This document shows positions 32,578 through 44,125 of a DNA stretch of 64,000 nt, piece by piece; position 1 is the stretch's first letter; each line of letters opens with the position of its first letter. The notes beneath the pieces are model-generated. The model searched no databases, was not told the origin of the DNA, and saw only the letters and a list, made by a program, of their open reading frames with translations. Location of the stretch: the NCBI GenBank assembly GCA_037157565.1, contig JAZHRO010000073.1:17304501-17368500 (forward strand), in the 5' to 3' direction. A program made the position numbers and the translations under genes. Source of the stretch: Thalassia testudinum (taxonomy: Eukaryota > Streptophyta > Magnoliopsida > Alismatales > Hydrocharitaceae).

Positions 32578-35500
32578 ATGACAAAGGTTCTGTCGTGGAA
32601 TGTGAGGGGTTTGAATGACCCATTGAGGCGGGCGGCATTATGGGGGTATATTCAGAGGTGGGGGCCGGATGTGATCTTTCTCTAGGAGACGAAGTGGGGG
32701 AGCTGTGGTGGGAGGCTGTGGAGGGAGGTGGGGGGAGGTGATTTTGGGGGGTTCTTGGCCTTGGATGTGGTTGGTAGTGCGAGTGGAATTGTTGTGGGGT
32801 GGAAGGATGATGCTTTCTCTTTAGTGGACTTGTTGGTCGGGTCCCATGTTGTTACTGTCAGGCTTTAGAGGCGCCGGGATAATACATGTATGCTCTTTTC
32901 TTTGGTTTACAGTCCGACAGAGGGTTGAAGGAGGCATGTTTTGTGAGAAGATCTGAGTCAGGTTACGACAGCTTTTGAAGGGATGCCTTGGTTGATAGTT
33001 GGTGACTTTAATGTCACTTTACTTGCAGGGGATAAACCAGATGGCTGTGGAGGAATGGACTAAGGCTCTGAGGCATTTGCGGGCTTTGTTGCGGAACAGG
33101 GGCTGGTTGACATGCCACCTTAGTCCTGTCTTTTCACTTGGAGGAGTTCTGGAGGACAGCAGTCCCGGATTGACAGATTTTTCGCCTCAACGGTGATGGT
33201 AGAGTTGTTCCTGATGGCGAAGGTTAGACCCCTGGAGCGGTCGTTCTCGGATCACACTCCCTTGTTGTGGGCTTCGAACGAGGAGTGGAGGCATGGTATG
33301 TATTTTAAGTTCGACAGGGCGTGGCTCCTGGAAGAGGGTTTCAGGGGGTTGGTAGAGGAGTGGTGGAGGTCGGCGCACGTGGATGGCTCAACGGCTGTCA
33401 GATTGGAAGCTAAGCTGCAGGATTTGAGATCTTTCTTGAAGATCCGTATGAAGCAGATTAGGGAGGAACGTGGGAAGAGGAGAGAGGAGGCTCTTGGTGA
33501 GATTGCACGATTGGACATGGTGGAGGATATTGGTCTCCTTTCTGACGGTGACAGGGTTTGCAGAGCAAGGCAGATTCAGGTGATACAAGAGGAAGACCGG
33601 AAGGTGGAGATGGAGTGGAAGGTGAGGTCCAGGCAAAGGTGGCTGAAGGAGGGCGATTCTAATACTCGATTTTTTCATATGGCTACATTAGGAAGGAGGA
33701 GGAACTGGATTGACAGGTTGGTGGTGGATGGGGAGGAGTTTGTGGGAAGAGAGGCGGTGAGGGGGGGGGGGGGGGCAGCTGCGAGGTACTTTAGAGAGTT
33801 TACTGGGTGTAGACGGTGGGGGGGGGGGAGATGGAGATGGTTGGGGTCTGAGGTATCGCGGATCGGGGAGGCAGAAGCTAGTTTTTTGATGGGTTCGTTT
33901 GAAGAGGATGAGGTCCGCAAGGCAATTTGGGGACTGAATGCTGACGGTTTTCTGGTTGCCTTCTATAAAGAGTTCTGGCCGGTGGTGAAGGAAGATGTGA
34001 TGCAGGTTGTGTAAGAGTTTAGAGCTGGAAATTTGGGTTTCAATAGGCTGAACAAGTTCTAAATGTTCTGTTGCCGAAAAAGGAGGGTGCTGAGGAGATC
34101 CAGGAGTACAGACCGATAGCCCTCTCGAATGCTATCTACTTGATTGTGGCAAAGCTTCTGGCGAATAGATTGAGGACGCTGGCTGGGATTATAGACCCGG
34201 TGCAGTTGGCTTTTGTCCCTGGTAGAAACATTTTGGAAGGTTATGTGTTAGCTTCGGAGATCCTATCGTCCTGGAAGAGGAGTAAGAAGAAGGCTTTCAT
34301 GTGGAAAGTTGACTTCAGCAAGGCCTATGACTCGGTTCAATGGTCGTTTCTTTAGGCGTCCTTGGTGAAGAGGGGTTTCCCATCGATGTGGATTGACTGG
34401 ATGAAGAGATGTGTCACCACGACGTCTTTTTCGGTTCTTATCAATGGAAACCTGGCAGGGGGTTGGATTCAGCCGAGGAGGGGGGTGAGGCAAGGGTGTC
34501 CTTTGGCCCTGATGCTCTTTGTAATTGCAGCAGATGCACTGGCGAGGGCGGCTAAGAGGTCGTGTGAGAGGAACTTGGTGAAGGGCTTCTCCTTGAGAGG
34601 TGGGACGAGTATTCCGTTACTACAGTATGCGGATGATATAGTTTTCTTCATTGAAGGTGGGGAAGTGGAAGCTAGGAGAATGTGGATTCTACTCTTCCTG
34701 TTTGGTGAGGCTTCGGGACTGCAGATCAATCTGTCTAAATCTGACTTTGTCCCCTTCAATGTGAATGAGGCGGAGGCGAGGGGGTGTAGTTTGGGTCTCA
34801 ACATAGAGCAGGTGAAGCTTCTGATCAGATATTTGGGCTTACCATTGACGGATGGCAGGATTCTAGTGAAAGATTGGGCTCCCTTGGTGGAGAGGCTGGA
34901 GGGGAGATTGGAAGGGTGGGCGTCCAGGCTTCTGTCAAGGGGTGGAAGGTTGGTCTTGCTCAAGGCGGTTTTGGCAGCGATGTCGTCATATTTTAGTTCT
35001 GTTTTGAAGATGCCTCAATAGGTTGTCGAGAAGATAGAGAGACTAATGAGGAATTTCTTCTGGTCCAACCAGGGGACGAGTGGACCGAGTGCCAGGTTGG
35101 TTGCGTTAGAGGAGGTCTGCAGGTCGGTAGAAGAGGGGGGACTTGGGGTGAGAGACCTGGGGAGGTATAATGGTAGCCTGTTGGCGAAATGGGTGGGGAG
35201 CCTCTTGGAATGTAGGGAGGATTTGGTGGGCAAGGTGTTCGGGACCGCTTATGGTGGCCCGGTGCGGTGGGATATCCTAATATCTCCGCCGAGGGATGCT
35301 TCTCATTTTTTGAAGGGTTTGTCGGCGGTGGCTCCTAGGGTGCAGAGCTGTTTTGTTCCTGTGGTTGGAACGGGGGGGATCTTCAGATTTTGGCTGGATG
35401 ATTGGATATGACAATGTGTGCTTGCTAGAAGATTTCAGAGATTGTTTGCTTTGTCCCATAACAAAGAGGCATCTGTGGCCGAGGTGTGGGAAGGTGGGTG

Positions 35501-36145
35501 GTGTCTGCGCTTTGTAGGAAATCTTTCAGATGCGAGAACTCATGACTTCCATATTTTGCTTGAAGAGTTGGAAGGGCTGCAATCAACTTCCGGTACGGAT
35601 ATGTTTAGTTGGGATGAAGATGATTTCTCGGTAGGGGCTGCCTACAGGAGATTGTTCACTGGAAATTCCATGGTTGAGCTGGATTTGGTCAGAGACTGCA
35701 GACAGATTTGGAAGGCCGCGTGTCCTTTAAAGGTCAAGATTTTTGTCTGGCTACTTAGGAGGAGAAGGCTTGTGACCAAGGTTTAGAGGGCAAAGTGGGC
35801 TCCTGGAGAGAGCAAGGTTTGCCCTTTGTGTGGAGGTGGGGAGGAGGAGATTGATCACCTTTTTTTCACTTGCCCATTTGTGGTGCAGATTTGGAGTCGA
35901 GTGGGAGCGGGGTGGTGGGATTGTCGATTCTTTGAAGAATTTTGGCACAGCTTTAGAAAAGGAGGGGGTGATGTTGGACGGATTGTCTTCCGTACAAAGA
36001 AGGAGAGGACCGAACCATTGGCAGTGTTATGGGGCATTTGGTTGGGCAGGAATGCTGTGGTCTTTAGGAGCCAGAGGCCTTATGTGGAGAATTTTGTTGA
36101 GTCTGTTATTTCTTTGTTTAAACTTTGGAGTGGATCCTTGTGAGT
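32578..36145 (+). pseudogene. LINE ORF2 (endonuclease, reverse transcriptase, zf-RVT), broken
   Basis: The ATG at 32578 opens an APE-type endonuclease (VLSWNVRGLNDPLRRA, then an in-frame TAG near 32683; IVGDFNVT near 33000; FSDHTPLLW near 33246-33275). A coiled, charged linker follows to about 33720 (WLKEGDSNTRFFH). RT covers about 34060-35020: EYRPIALSNAIYLIVAK, FVPGRNILEGYVLA, FMWKVDFSKAYDSVQW, RRGVRQGCPLALML, the YADD box (LLQYADDIVFF at about 34615-34650) and RLLSRGGRLVLLKAV. A zf-RVT follows at about 35710-35900 (CPLKVKIFVWLLRRRRLV, CPLC, HLFFTCP). Single stops break it, but the frame is long and the copy is fairly young. Confidence 0.92.
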
Positions 36146-36208
36146 GGGGGACCTTGGGGTTTGCTATTTGTACTAACGGTGGGTGTTGATTTATAATTAA
36201 TATATTTA

Positions 36209-36240
36209 GGTAGTTATCACTCTGGATAACTACCCTTTCC
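36209..36240 (+). ncRNA. 3'-terminal LINE hairpin (candidate RT recognition element)
   Basis: Perfect 10-bp inverted repeat GGTAGTTATC (36209-36218) and GATAACTACC (36225-36234) with a six-base loop, followed by CCTTTCCTTTTTT and the poly(A) run. The same hairpin and tail ends the 50-bp insertion at 51431-51480. In several LINEs the 3' RNA hairpin is what the reverse transcriptase recognises; that role here is an inference. Confidence 0.65.
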
Positions 36241-36260
36241 TTTTTTAAAAAAAAAAAAAA

Positions 36261-37960
36261 GTAGGGAATCTTCTTAAAGGTCACATCAGCGGTAACATGT
36301 CTCTTATGAACTGGATCATAGCATTTGTAGTCCTTCTGTGTCATGGAGTAATCAAGGAAGATACACTTCGTCGCTCAAGGATCATACTTGTTCTGGTTGC
36401 CATGGTTCTGCACAAAGCATATGCATCCAAATACTCTCAAAGTTAGAGAGAATGAATTGCTACATCCTGGGTATATAATTTCATACGAGATCTTACCATG
36501 AAGCACAGACGAGGGCACCCGTTTGATTAAGTATACTGCTATGAGTATGGCATTGCCCCAAAATTGCCTAGGAACTTTCATATGAGACATTAAGGTCCTA
36601 GCAATATCAAGGAGATATCTTAACTTGCACTCATCAATCCCATTCTGTTAGGAAGTATGAGCACATGAAGTCTGGTGAATGATTTCCTTGGAGCAGAATA
36701 CCTCCTACAAATCTTTGTGCATGCACTCAAGTGCATTATCACTACGAAAGACTCGAACTGTGGTAGCATACTGGGTTTGCACCTCAGAAAGAAATTGTTG
36801 CACAATAGGGGGAATCTTGTTGTGGGCCTTCATCAGAAAGACCTAGGTAAGGTGATTGTGGTTGTCCACGAATACTGCAAAGTACCTGTGCCCACCTGGA
36901 GTGGCAACTTTGGATGGCCTCCAAATGTTACAGTGTACCAGGGAAAAAGGCACACACTGACCCCATCATCTCTTCGAGAATAGCTGCTCCAGTGGTGTTT
37001 ACTAAGCTGACAGTCTCCTCGTACTCTGTAGTCAGAGAATCTAACAACTTTGGGTACATTTGTTGCATCTTCCCAACTGAGGGGTGCCTAAGCCTCCTGT
37101 GCCACAAAATTGGATCACGGTTGATGGAGACTGCTACAACAAACAAGGTGGGTGTGTCAAGATAATACAACCCATCTCTCTCTATTCCTTCCTCTACAAT
37201 CTCTCCCGTCTAATGGCCTTGGAAGTAGTAGTGCTTCTCATTAAATACAACCAGACATCTAGGCTCCCTGCAAATACGACTCACAGAGAAGAGATTTATA
37301 GGAAACTCAAGAGCGTAGTATACCTTCTCAATCTTCATCTTTGGGGTTGCATCTACATGCCCAACCCCAATGATTGGAGAGGTAGCACCATTGGCCACCT
37401 TCACATCTCTTATCTCCTGTGGAACTATAGGGTCAACCAACCGATCTCTGTTTCCTGTGAGATGAATAGAGGTGTCAGAGTCGATCACTCATGTGCTCCT
37501 GGCCCTCTTTTCTCTCCATAACTTCTTGGGTTGCACATGCAAGCCTAGTAGACATAGAGGTTGACCTTGCTCTTGGATCAAACCCCTCTACCATAGGCGA
37601 GAGAAGACTCATTACTATCCAAATCAAGCGTGAGAGAAGACTTGTTACGCAGACGGAAATCCTAGTCGTAGGAGATTGATGCCCACCCCTCGCGGTGGCT
37701 GCTACAGGTGCTGCCAGCCCCTAGGTAGTGGCGCTGGGCTCGCTAGGCAGACTAGCAGCAATGCAATCACTGCTATTGGTCTATCCAATGGTGGGTGCAG
37801 TGCCTCTGTTGGCTCCTACGGTGCTGCTGTCATCGTTAGTGGCGATGGCAGTGCAGTGGAGACCTTCCGCCCTCGAATCATCGATTTAAAGGTGATTCAA
37901 TCATCTCATGGGTGGATTTTTCAGTGGGATATTGGAGCATCGGCCTAGGACCGTTGCTCT
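36261..37960 (-). pseudogene. Integrase and protease of element 4, broken
   Basis: From the 5' side of the element: a protease/GAG-pre-integrase frame at 37210-37488 begins with MIDSDTSIHLTGN (the active-site region, usually DSGAS/T) and ends with NLFSVSRIC. Next is GAG-pre-integrase RHPSVGKMQQMYPK (36928-37170, with WHRRLRHP). The integrase core is broken at 36600-36930. The integrase C-terminal part at 36375-36590 includes VPRQFWGNAILIAVYLIKRVPSSVLHG and FGCICFV. The linker ends at the LINE insertion. No gag is left between 37490 and the LTR. Confidence 0.85.
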
Positions 37961-37966
37961 AATACC

Positions 37967-38101
37967 ATATGGAACTAAATGATATGCATTGATCTCTAAA
38001 AGAAACCCTAGCCCTTCTTTTATATAAAAGAGGAAATGGGCAAATTACATAAGTACCCCATAATAAATAAATAAATATGAAAGATATCCTTATAACTCAA
38101 T
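37967..38101 (-). repeat. 5' LTR of copia element 4
   Basis: Partner of 28731-28856. Left arm of the TATA palindrome changed by one base. The AGTAT duplication follows at 38102. Confidence 0.9.
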
Positions 38102-38340
38102 AGTATCAAAAAAGTCTACTTCATATGTTTGAGTAAACTCCTTTGCGACAAGTCGCGCCTTATACCTGGCAATGGAACTATTTGGATGATACTTTAGTGT
38201 AAAGACCTAGCGACAACCAACCACAGCAGCTCCCTTTGGTAGGGGTGTCAACTCCCACCTGCCACTGTTCTAAAGAGTGGCCATCTCCTCCATGGCTTGC
38301 CATCATTTTAGATCAAGCATGGCCTTATGATGTCATAGGA
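38102..38340 (-). pseudogene. N-terminal RT fragment of element 3
   Basis: Reads on the minus strand with [20 protein letters not shown], then upstream GRWELTPLPKGAA and WQAMEEMATL, the conserved start of copia RT. It joins the RT piece ending at 28730. The homology stops at 38340, where plus-strand element 5 begins without an LTR. Confidence 0.85.
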
Positions 38341-38771
38341 AAGGTGAGAAAATTACACATATTGGTCATAAGCATTTCTGCTGGTAATCGCCATTTGAGG
38401 CTTAAAAATGTGCTAAGAGTGCCTGGCATTTCCAACAATTCGTTATCTGGCTATTGTTTTACAAATGACAACAATTGTTATATCAAATTTTCTTTTATTC
38501 CTTGGTTATTAAGGACCTGGGGAGCAAGGAAATCCTCTTTCAAGGCCTTCCTAAGAATGGGCTCTATCCTTTTCCTCCTGTGCCTGCTGCTACAACTTCT
38601 TCTTCCAAATTCACCAATAAGTCTTTGATGAGCAACTTAGCTAGTTTCTATTTAGCTGCTGAGACGACTGCGGCTGTGGAGGTGATCAGTTCTGCTGCTG
38701 TGAAGAACACAACATATGATCTATGGCATCAATGCCTAGGTCATGTACAACTCAAAACACTCAAGCATCTT

Positions 38772-39023
38772 AGTTGAAAAAATATAATAAGCGAAAGTAT
38801 GAATCAAAGTAATAAATGATATTAAGAATGCTTGGGTTTACGTGGAAACCCTACTCACGAGGAGCAGGGAGAAAACCACGGGAGAAGGCCCCAACAGGGC
38901 ACTAATCTGAATTTCTTCTTCTCAAATGAATAGGTGGGGCGGTACACGCCTATTTATAGGCCACCATTCACACAAGTTCACATCTTCCAATGTGGCATTA
39001 AACTCAACTCAATTATCTCAACA
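38772..39023 (-). repeat. 3' LTR of element 6
   Basis: Aligns along its whole length with 40738-40990 (aagcatgaatcaaagtaataaatg, ggtttatgtggaaaccc, gaggagcagggagaaaacca). It carries tacacacctatttat (TATA-like) near 38947. Confidence 0.92.
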
Positions 39024-40737
39024 CTCCCTCTTAAGCTGGAGCATGGAATGCTCAGCTTGTAACACAAATAAACCCACTCTACGTAGCAGAACAAATAACA
39101 CTTTGGATTGGTTCTTACTTGTAGGTGGGAACACAGGCTGGAGCTGCTAGACAAACTGTAGTTGGCTTCGAAGATCTGGTATTGATGGCTCCCTGTTCAA
39201 TATCCCTGAAATTAGGTTTTCCTCTGAAGACCTCGAAGGTGGATCTGCCTTTTTGGAGTCCACAAAACTGGATCTCCCTCATAGAAACTTGAAATGAATC
39301 ATTTCTCTGAGGACCTCGAAACTTTGGACCTCCTAGAGTTGGATTTCTCATGTGGAGTCCATGAACAAAAGAGATTCCCAAACGGGGGTGACTGCAACAA
39401 GCTCCCACACTCACCCTTTCTCTCATACTCGTATGAAAGAAAAATAATAACGATGAGAAGAAAATAAAACATTAAAAACTAGAGAAGACTTCTCTACATC
39501 TTCTCTCAACCATAAACTTCAACCTTTCTTTTCATCATTTCGTTGATTTTTTTTCCTTTTTTTCTCTTTTTCCTTTTTTTCCTTCCTTTCTTCTTCCTTT
39601 TTTTAAATTAAATTAAATTTTCTTCTTTTTTTTTCACTATCATTTTGTTTCTCCTCTTCTTTTCTCTTCGTTCTCCTTTTTGTTATTGTTTACGTGACTC
39701 ACTAACTAACACATGGGGCAATAAAATAAATAAATAAATAACGATTGTCCAAGCAAAACAAAAAAGGGAAGGAGAAGAAATCAAATCGCCTCACTTGGTT
39801 GCACGGGATCTTAGTCGCTTTTTTCTTCATCGCCGCCGATCTCTCGCTGTCTTCCTCAACCACAGGGTAGCGTCGCTCCTGCTGCATTCTTAAGGGCGGT
39901 GCTTGCCACTGGGAAGGGCTCTTTTGGGATCGCCTTCGCCCTGGTCACACAGCGCCTTCACCTCCCCCTTTGGTAGGAACTTGCACTCCTGTAGGTACGC
40001 GATTTGCCTGTCCAGATCCCCATGCACCACCCCCGGCATCCTTCTTCTAGGATCGCCTTCGCCCTACAGTCAGTGATTAGGGTTCAAAGAACCCATCCTG
40101 TCACCATGGCTGCTAGAGAGAGGTAAGATCAACGCCATTACTTCTTCCTCTACTTCTTCGGCACATTGCCAGCTCCATCACGCGCGAGGATCCCCGAGGT
40201 CATCGTCATCACCATCGCTAGTACCATCACCATCACCACCAGCGCTCGCCTGAGCGCTGCCACATCTCTCCACACAATCGTGAGCCTCTCCTCCTTCCTT
40301 GCGGCATCGTAAGAAGCAAATTGCCTTGAAGCTCACCACCTTCCTCCTAGCGGCGCTGCCTGATGCTGCCCAACAGACTGTCGCTACGTCGCCTCGGTAA
40401 CCTCCGGTGCGTTGCTGCTCCACACGAGATCGCATCTTCCTCCTCATTGGCTTCATCGTCGTCTCTGGCCATGTTGTCTTCGCCCTTGCTAACGTGCTGA
40501 CCACTTGTATGGGCACATCGCTCCTTCGCCTTCATTGACGTCGCCAAGCACCACCAGTGCTCGCACGACTTCTCGAACACCTCCAGCAGACTTTTTCTCC
40601 CTTTCGAACACTACCAGTGCAAGGAGAGATTAGGGTTTCCTTTTCTCTCTCAAAATTAAAGATAATATGGAGACAAATAATGGAATATATCCAAAACTTA
40701 AGAACAGAACCCAATATCAGACCTTGCTTTGATACCA
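39024..40737 (-). other. Interior of element 6, non-coding or unknown
   Basis: The plus strand shows a pyrimidine-rich tract at 39500-39670 and GC-rich DNA at 39840-40560. An open frame on the minus strand (40178-40516, 112 codons) is Ala/Arg/Gly/Asp-rich with a GGDGDGTSDGDDDD run near its end; it resembles no retroelement protein and may simply reflect composition. A captured host fragment is possible. I see no function. Confidence 0.5.
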
Positions 40738-40990
40738 AGTTAAAAAATATAACAAGCAGAAGCATGAATCAAAGTAATAAATGATATTAAGAATGCTTAG
40801 GTTTATGTGGAAACCTCACTCATGAGGAGCAGGGAGAAAACCATGGGAGAAAGCTTCGATAGGACACTAATATGTATTTCTTCTTCTCAAATGAATAGGT
40901 GGGGGGGTACACACCTATTTATTGGTCACCACTCACACAAGTCCACATCTTTCAATGTGGCACTAAACCCACAACTCAATTCTCTCAACA
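40738..40990 (-). repeat. 5' LTR of element 6
   Basis: Partner of 38772-39023. TSD ATCTT follows directly and the element 5 reading frame resumes after it. Confidence 0.92.
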
Positions 40991-42896
40991 ATCTTCTTAC
41001 TCAGAATAATATTTCTTGCCTTTTTCCTTCTGCAAATAAAGTGTGTTCTACATGCTGTGCTGCCCAGCCTCATAAAATTCCTCTACATGGTACAAATACT
41101 ATTAGCAAAAAGCCTTTTGAACTGATTCATTCTGTTGTATGGACTGCACCAATGGTGTCTACTGAAGAATTTAAATACATCATTTGTTTTATTGATGATT
41201 GTTCCGAGTATGTATGGCTATTTTCCTTGAGGCAAAAATCTGATGCGTTTATCATTATTCAGAACTTCTTTGCGCATGTCAAGAGACAATTTGGCACACA
41301 AATAACTGTTTTTCAAAGTGATGGAGGAGGTGAATTTACTAAAGCTCGTTAGTGGTTCCAAAAACTTGGAGTTGTACATCGCATCTCAGCCCCCCATACT
41401 CCATGACAAAATGGGGTGGCCGAGAGGAAGAATCGCCATCTTGGTGAAGTTACTCGTGCTCTACCGTCCCTCTCAGCTGTTCCTCTTGCCTATTGGGTAC
41501 ATTCTATTCTAACTACTGCCTATATAATTAATCTTCTTCCTTCACCCACCATAAATAACCAGTCACCTCATCGACTCTTTTTTCAAAGCCAACCTGATCT
41601 CCAATTTTTAAGGGTGTTTGGTTGTGCTTGTTATCCTTACGGAGAGTCATATACCACCTACAAATTACAAGCCTGTTCTAGTCTTCATATTTCCTTGGGT
41701 TACAGGTCCACACATAAAGCCTACGAATGCCTTAATGCTATTACCAACAAGATTTTCATCTGCCGGTTTGTAACCTTTGATGAGATGAATTTTCCCTTTC
41801 AGCAGTAGTTTGCTCTTCATATTACATCATCCAATTCAATTTCACCCATCTCTTCATCCTCACCCACCACTATTACAGGCCCTTCCTTTCGTCTACAACC
41901 TCATTCCACTTTCCAAAGCGCTACTTCATCAAATGTTGTCTCTTCCTTCCATTCTGCTGAGAGCCTGAGAGACTTTCTTCAGACTATACTGGTGGTGGCT
42001 ATCTCCATTATGGGTCTTCTACTACTGCAGATTCTATTCAACCACTAATTAATCTGATGCCTTCTTCTCTTGCGCCTTCTTTTCATCTGATGGTTGCTCC
42101 TACGCCTGGTCGCGCTCACATTATGCGCACAAGGGCAATGGATGGTATTATTAAAAAGAAAGTACTTCATGCTGCTTCTTGTCATCCACTTCCAGCACCT
42201 CTAGATGAATGTGAACCCACTTGTTTTATTGTTGCAAATAAGCTTCCTCATTGGCGCTTGGCTATGGTAGAAGAATTTCAAGCTCTAGTGGCAAACAAAA
42301 CATGAGACTTAGTTCCATATCAACCAGGCATGAATGTGATAGACAATAAATGGGTTTATCGCATAAAGCGCCATCGTGATGGATCTATTGCTTGCTACAA
42401 AGCATGATTGGTTGCAAAGGGTTATCATCAGATTCATGATCAAGATTATATTGACACTGTCAGCCTGGCCATTAAAGCCACTACAATTCGCCTCTTATTA
42501 AGCCTTGCTCTCAATCATGGCTGGCACATTCATCAACTAGATGTCTATAATGCATTCCTTCATGGTTTTTTGGATGTAACAATTTACATGGCGCAACCAT
42601 GGGGGTTCCTACATTTACAGTTACCTGATGATGTTTGTAAGCTCAGACGTTTCGTATATGGTCTTAAACAGGCATCGCGTGCTTGGTTCAAATGCTTATC
42701 TTCTTTTCTCTTGGCCAATCAATTTATGATACATCTCTCTTTATTTTTAAACATGGGGGCACCTCTATATACTTTTTGATTTATGTAGATGATATAATTG
42801 TCATTGCTTATGATACGGCTACCCTCAACACTATATTAGCCAAATTATCTACTAAATTTCCCATTAGAGATTTGGCCACTCTAGCATACTTTCTTG

Positions 42897-43268
42897 CAAG
42901 ATTTGAAGTGTCGATAAATTTCCAAGTGCATGTATCGTGGGCATACTGTGGAAATGCCTGTGTCTCAATATCCGATTATTGAGGTTATTGATGACTTAAA
43001 ATTATCCGTATCAATATTTTCCATGTTGAAGATCTAATCCACTAGGCTGGCCGGTAGTGGCAGTAGCAATAGTAGCAAAGTGTGCTAGCAGTAGTAGCAA
43101 CATGAGTATTAAAAGCAGCAGCAACACAACAGATCTTACTTGTGGCATGCTGATGGTTTCTTCGGCATGCTGACGAAACACCTGTATATTGATAACTTTT
43201 CCATATCGATATGCCTATTGCCTAAAAATGGTCATATCGCCGGCATGCCGGCGGCATCTAAAACACTG
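42897..43268. mobile_element. Small hAT-like element 7 in the RT of element 5
   Basis: 372 bp that interrupt copia RT between the YFL block and its continuation. The flanking 8-bp direct repeat ctttcttg / ttttcttg (42889-42896, 43269-43276, one mismatch) fits hAT integration. The ends are weak inverted repeats (caagatttgaagtgtcg left; complement of cagtgttttagatgccgcc right). The right part contains the dyad GCCGGCATGCCGGC and CATATCG words. No coding capacity. Confidence 0.65.
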
Positions 43269-44125
43269 TTTTCTTGGCATTGTGATGAACTACAATAATG
43301 ACAAGATTACTATTTCACAACAAAAATATATCATTGACTTGTTAAATATGGTTTTGATGGCCTAAAACCAATTAAAGCTCCCATGTCCACCAATTCCAAT
43401 GAACAGGTGGTCAAAGGTGATGTTACACCGTTGGATGATCCAACATTTTTTTGACAAATAATTGGAAGCCTACAATATCTCAATTTCACCGGGTTGGACT
43501 TGGTTTTTTTGGTTAATAAACTAGCTCAAGTCATGAGTGCTCCTACAGAGAAGCACTTCAAAGCTAAAAAATGAGTTATACGCTACCTAAAACATATGGT
43601 TTCAAATGTTCTCACCTCTAGCAAAGCCTCGTCTGATGTTCTTACTGCATTCTTAGATGCAGGTTGGGCAAGCTCACAAGATGACAGACATTCAACTTTT
43701 GGCTATGCGATTTATCTTGGGGATTCCCTTATCTCTTGGGTGCCAAAAAGTAGCAAACTGTGGCTTGATCGAGCACTGAAGCTGAGTATCACGCAATTGC
43801 GAATGCTACTGCTGAGTTAACTTGGATACTTTCGTTATGTTTAGAACTGGGCATAAAATTTTCAAAACCACCAATTCTTTTTTGTGACAAAATTGGTGCC
43901 ACATACATGACTTCATCCGATTTTTCATGCTAGATCATTAAAGCATATTGAGGTAGATTTCCACTTCATTCGTGATAAGGTAGCATCAGGGGACCTCACT
44001 GTTCATTTCCTTCCAAGTGTAGAGCAAGTGGCTGATTTGTTTACAAAACCCCTTTCTGCTGATCGTCCATCTAATTTCAAAGACAAACTTTATGTTTTTC
44101 CAAAACATTTAGTTTGAGGGGAGGT

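Larger units (their letters stand above)
30681..36260 (+). mobile_element. LINE (L1-like), near full length, nested in copia element 4
   Basis: Flanked by a target duplication of about 13 bp with one mismatch (agcagggaatctt at 30668-30680, a[g]tagggaatctt at 36260-36272) and ended by a poly(A) run at 36247-36260. The length of about 5.6 kb fits a full plant L1. Two ORFs are recognisable (ORF1 with CCHC knuckles, ORF2 with endonuclease and RT). The GC and G content of the plus strand is far higher than in the surrounding copia DNA, so the boundaries are also visible in composition. The insertion disrupts the copia frame at the conserved KIP(Y/C)F segment. Confidence 0.93.
28731..38101 (-). mobile_element. 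Ty1/copia element 4, nested in element 3, itself carrying a LINE
   Basis: LTRs 28731-28856 and 37967-38101 (126-135 bp) with target duplication AGTAT (28726-28730, 38102-38106). The primer-binding site complement is at 37956-37966 (gctctaatacca). Its LTR sequence differs from those of elements 2, 3 and 8. Internal order on the minus strand is PR, IN, RT, RNase H; gag is missing, since only about 480 bases lie between protease and LTR. A complete LINE (30681-36260) is inserted in the integrase-RT linker. Confidence 0.9.
38772..40990 (-). mobile_element. Non-autonomous LTR retrotransposon, element 6 (2.2 kb)
   Basis: LTRs at 38772-39023 and 40738-40990 (252-253 bp, highly similar) with target duplication ATCTT (38767-38771, 40991-40995). 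The primer-binding site complement is at 40726-40737 (gctttgatacca) and the polypurine tract next to the left LTR (plus strand ctccctcttaagctgg), so it runs on the minus strand. The 1.7-kb interior has no gag, protease, integrase, RT or RNase H motif, yet the copy inserted with a clean duplication, so its proteins came from elsewhere. It is larger than a typical TRIM and close to a small LARD. Confidence 0.9.
38341..44112 (+). pseudogene. Copia pol of element 5, broken and twice interrupted
   Basis: GAG-pre-integrase at 38380-38771 (LRLKNVLRVPGISNNS, KEILFQGLPKNGLYPFPP, LWHQCLGHVQLKTLKHLS). After element 6 the frame resumes at 40991. Integrase (40991-41800) has CSTCCAAQPHKIP, IICFIDDCSEYVWLF and FQSDGGGEFT, then APHTP, a stop, QNGVAERKNRHL. 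RT (42057-43000) has WRLAMVEEFQALVANKT, NVIDNKWVYRIKR, IHQLDVYNAFLHGFL, VYGLKQASRAWF and the YVDD box (LIYVDDIIVIAYD, near 42780). Element 7 cuts it at 42897. After 43277: ITISQQKYIIDLL, GSLQYLNFTGLDL, and RNase H with KHIEVDFHFIRDKV and LFTKPLSADR up to about 44080. Several stops are present. Confidence 0.88.

Noticed and set aside
30695..32638. Minus-strand Pro/Ser/Thr-rich ORFs up to 285 codons
   Set aside because: They are antisense to the GC-rich LINE ORF1, which has CCHC knuckles on the plus strand.
39115..39426. Minus-strand ORF of 103 codons inside element 6 as a retroelement protein
   Set aside because: No gag, protease or pol motif; likely chance open frame next to the LTR.
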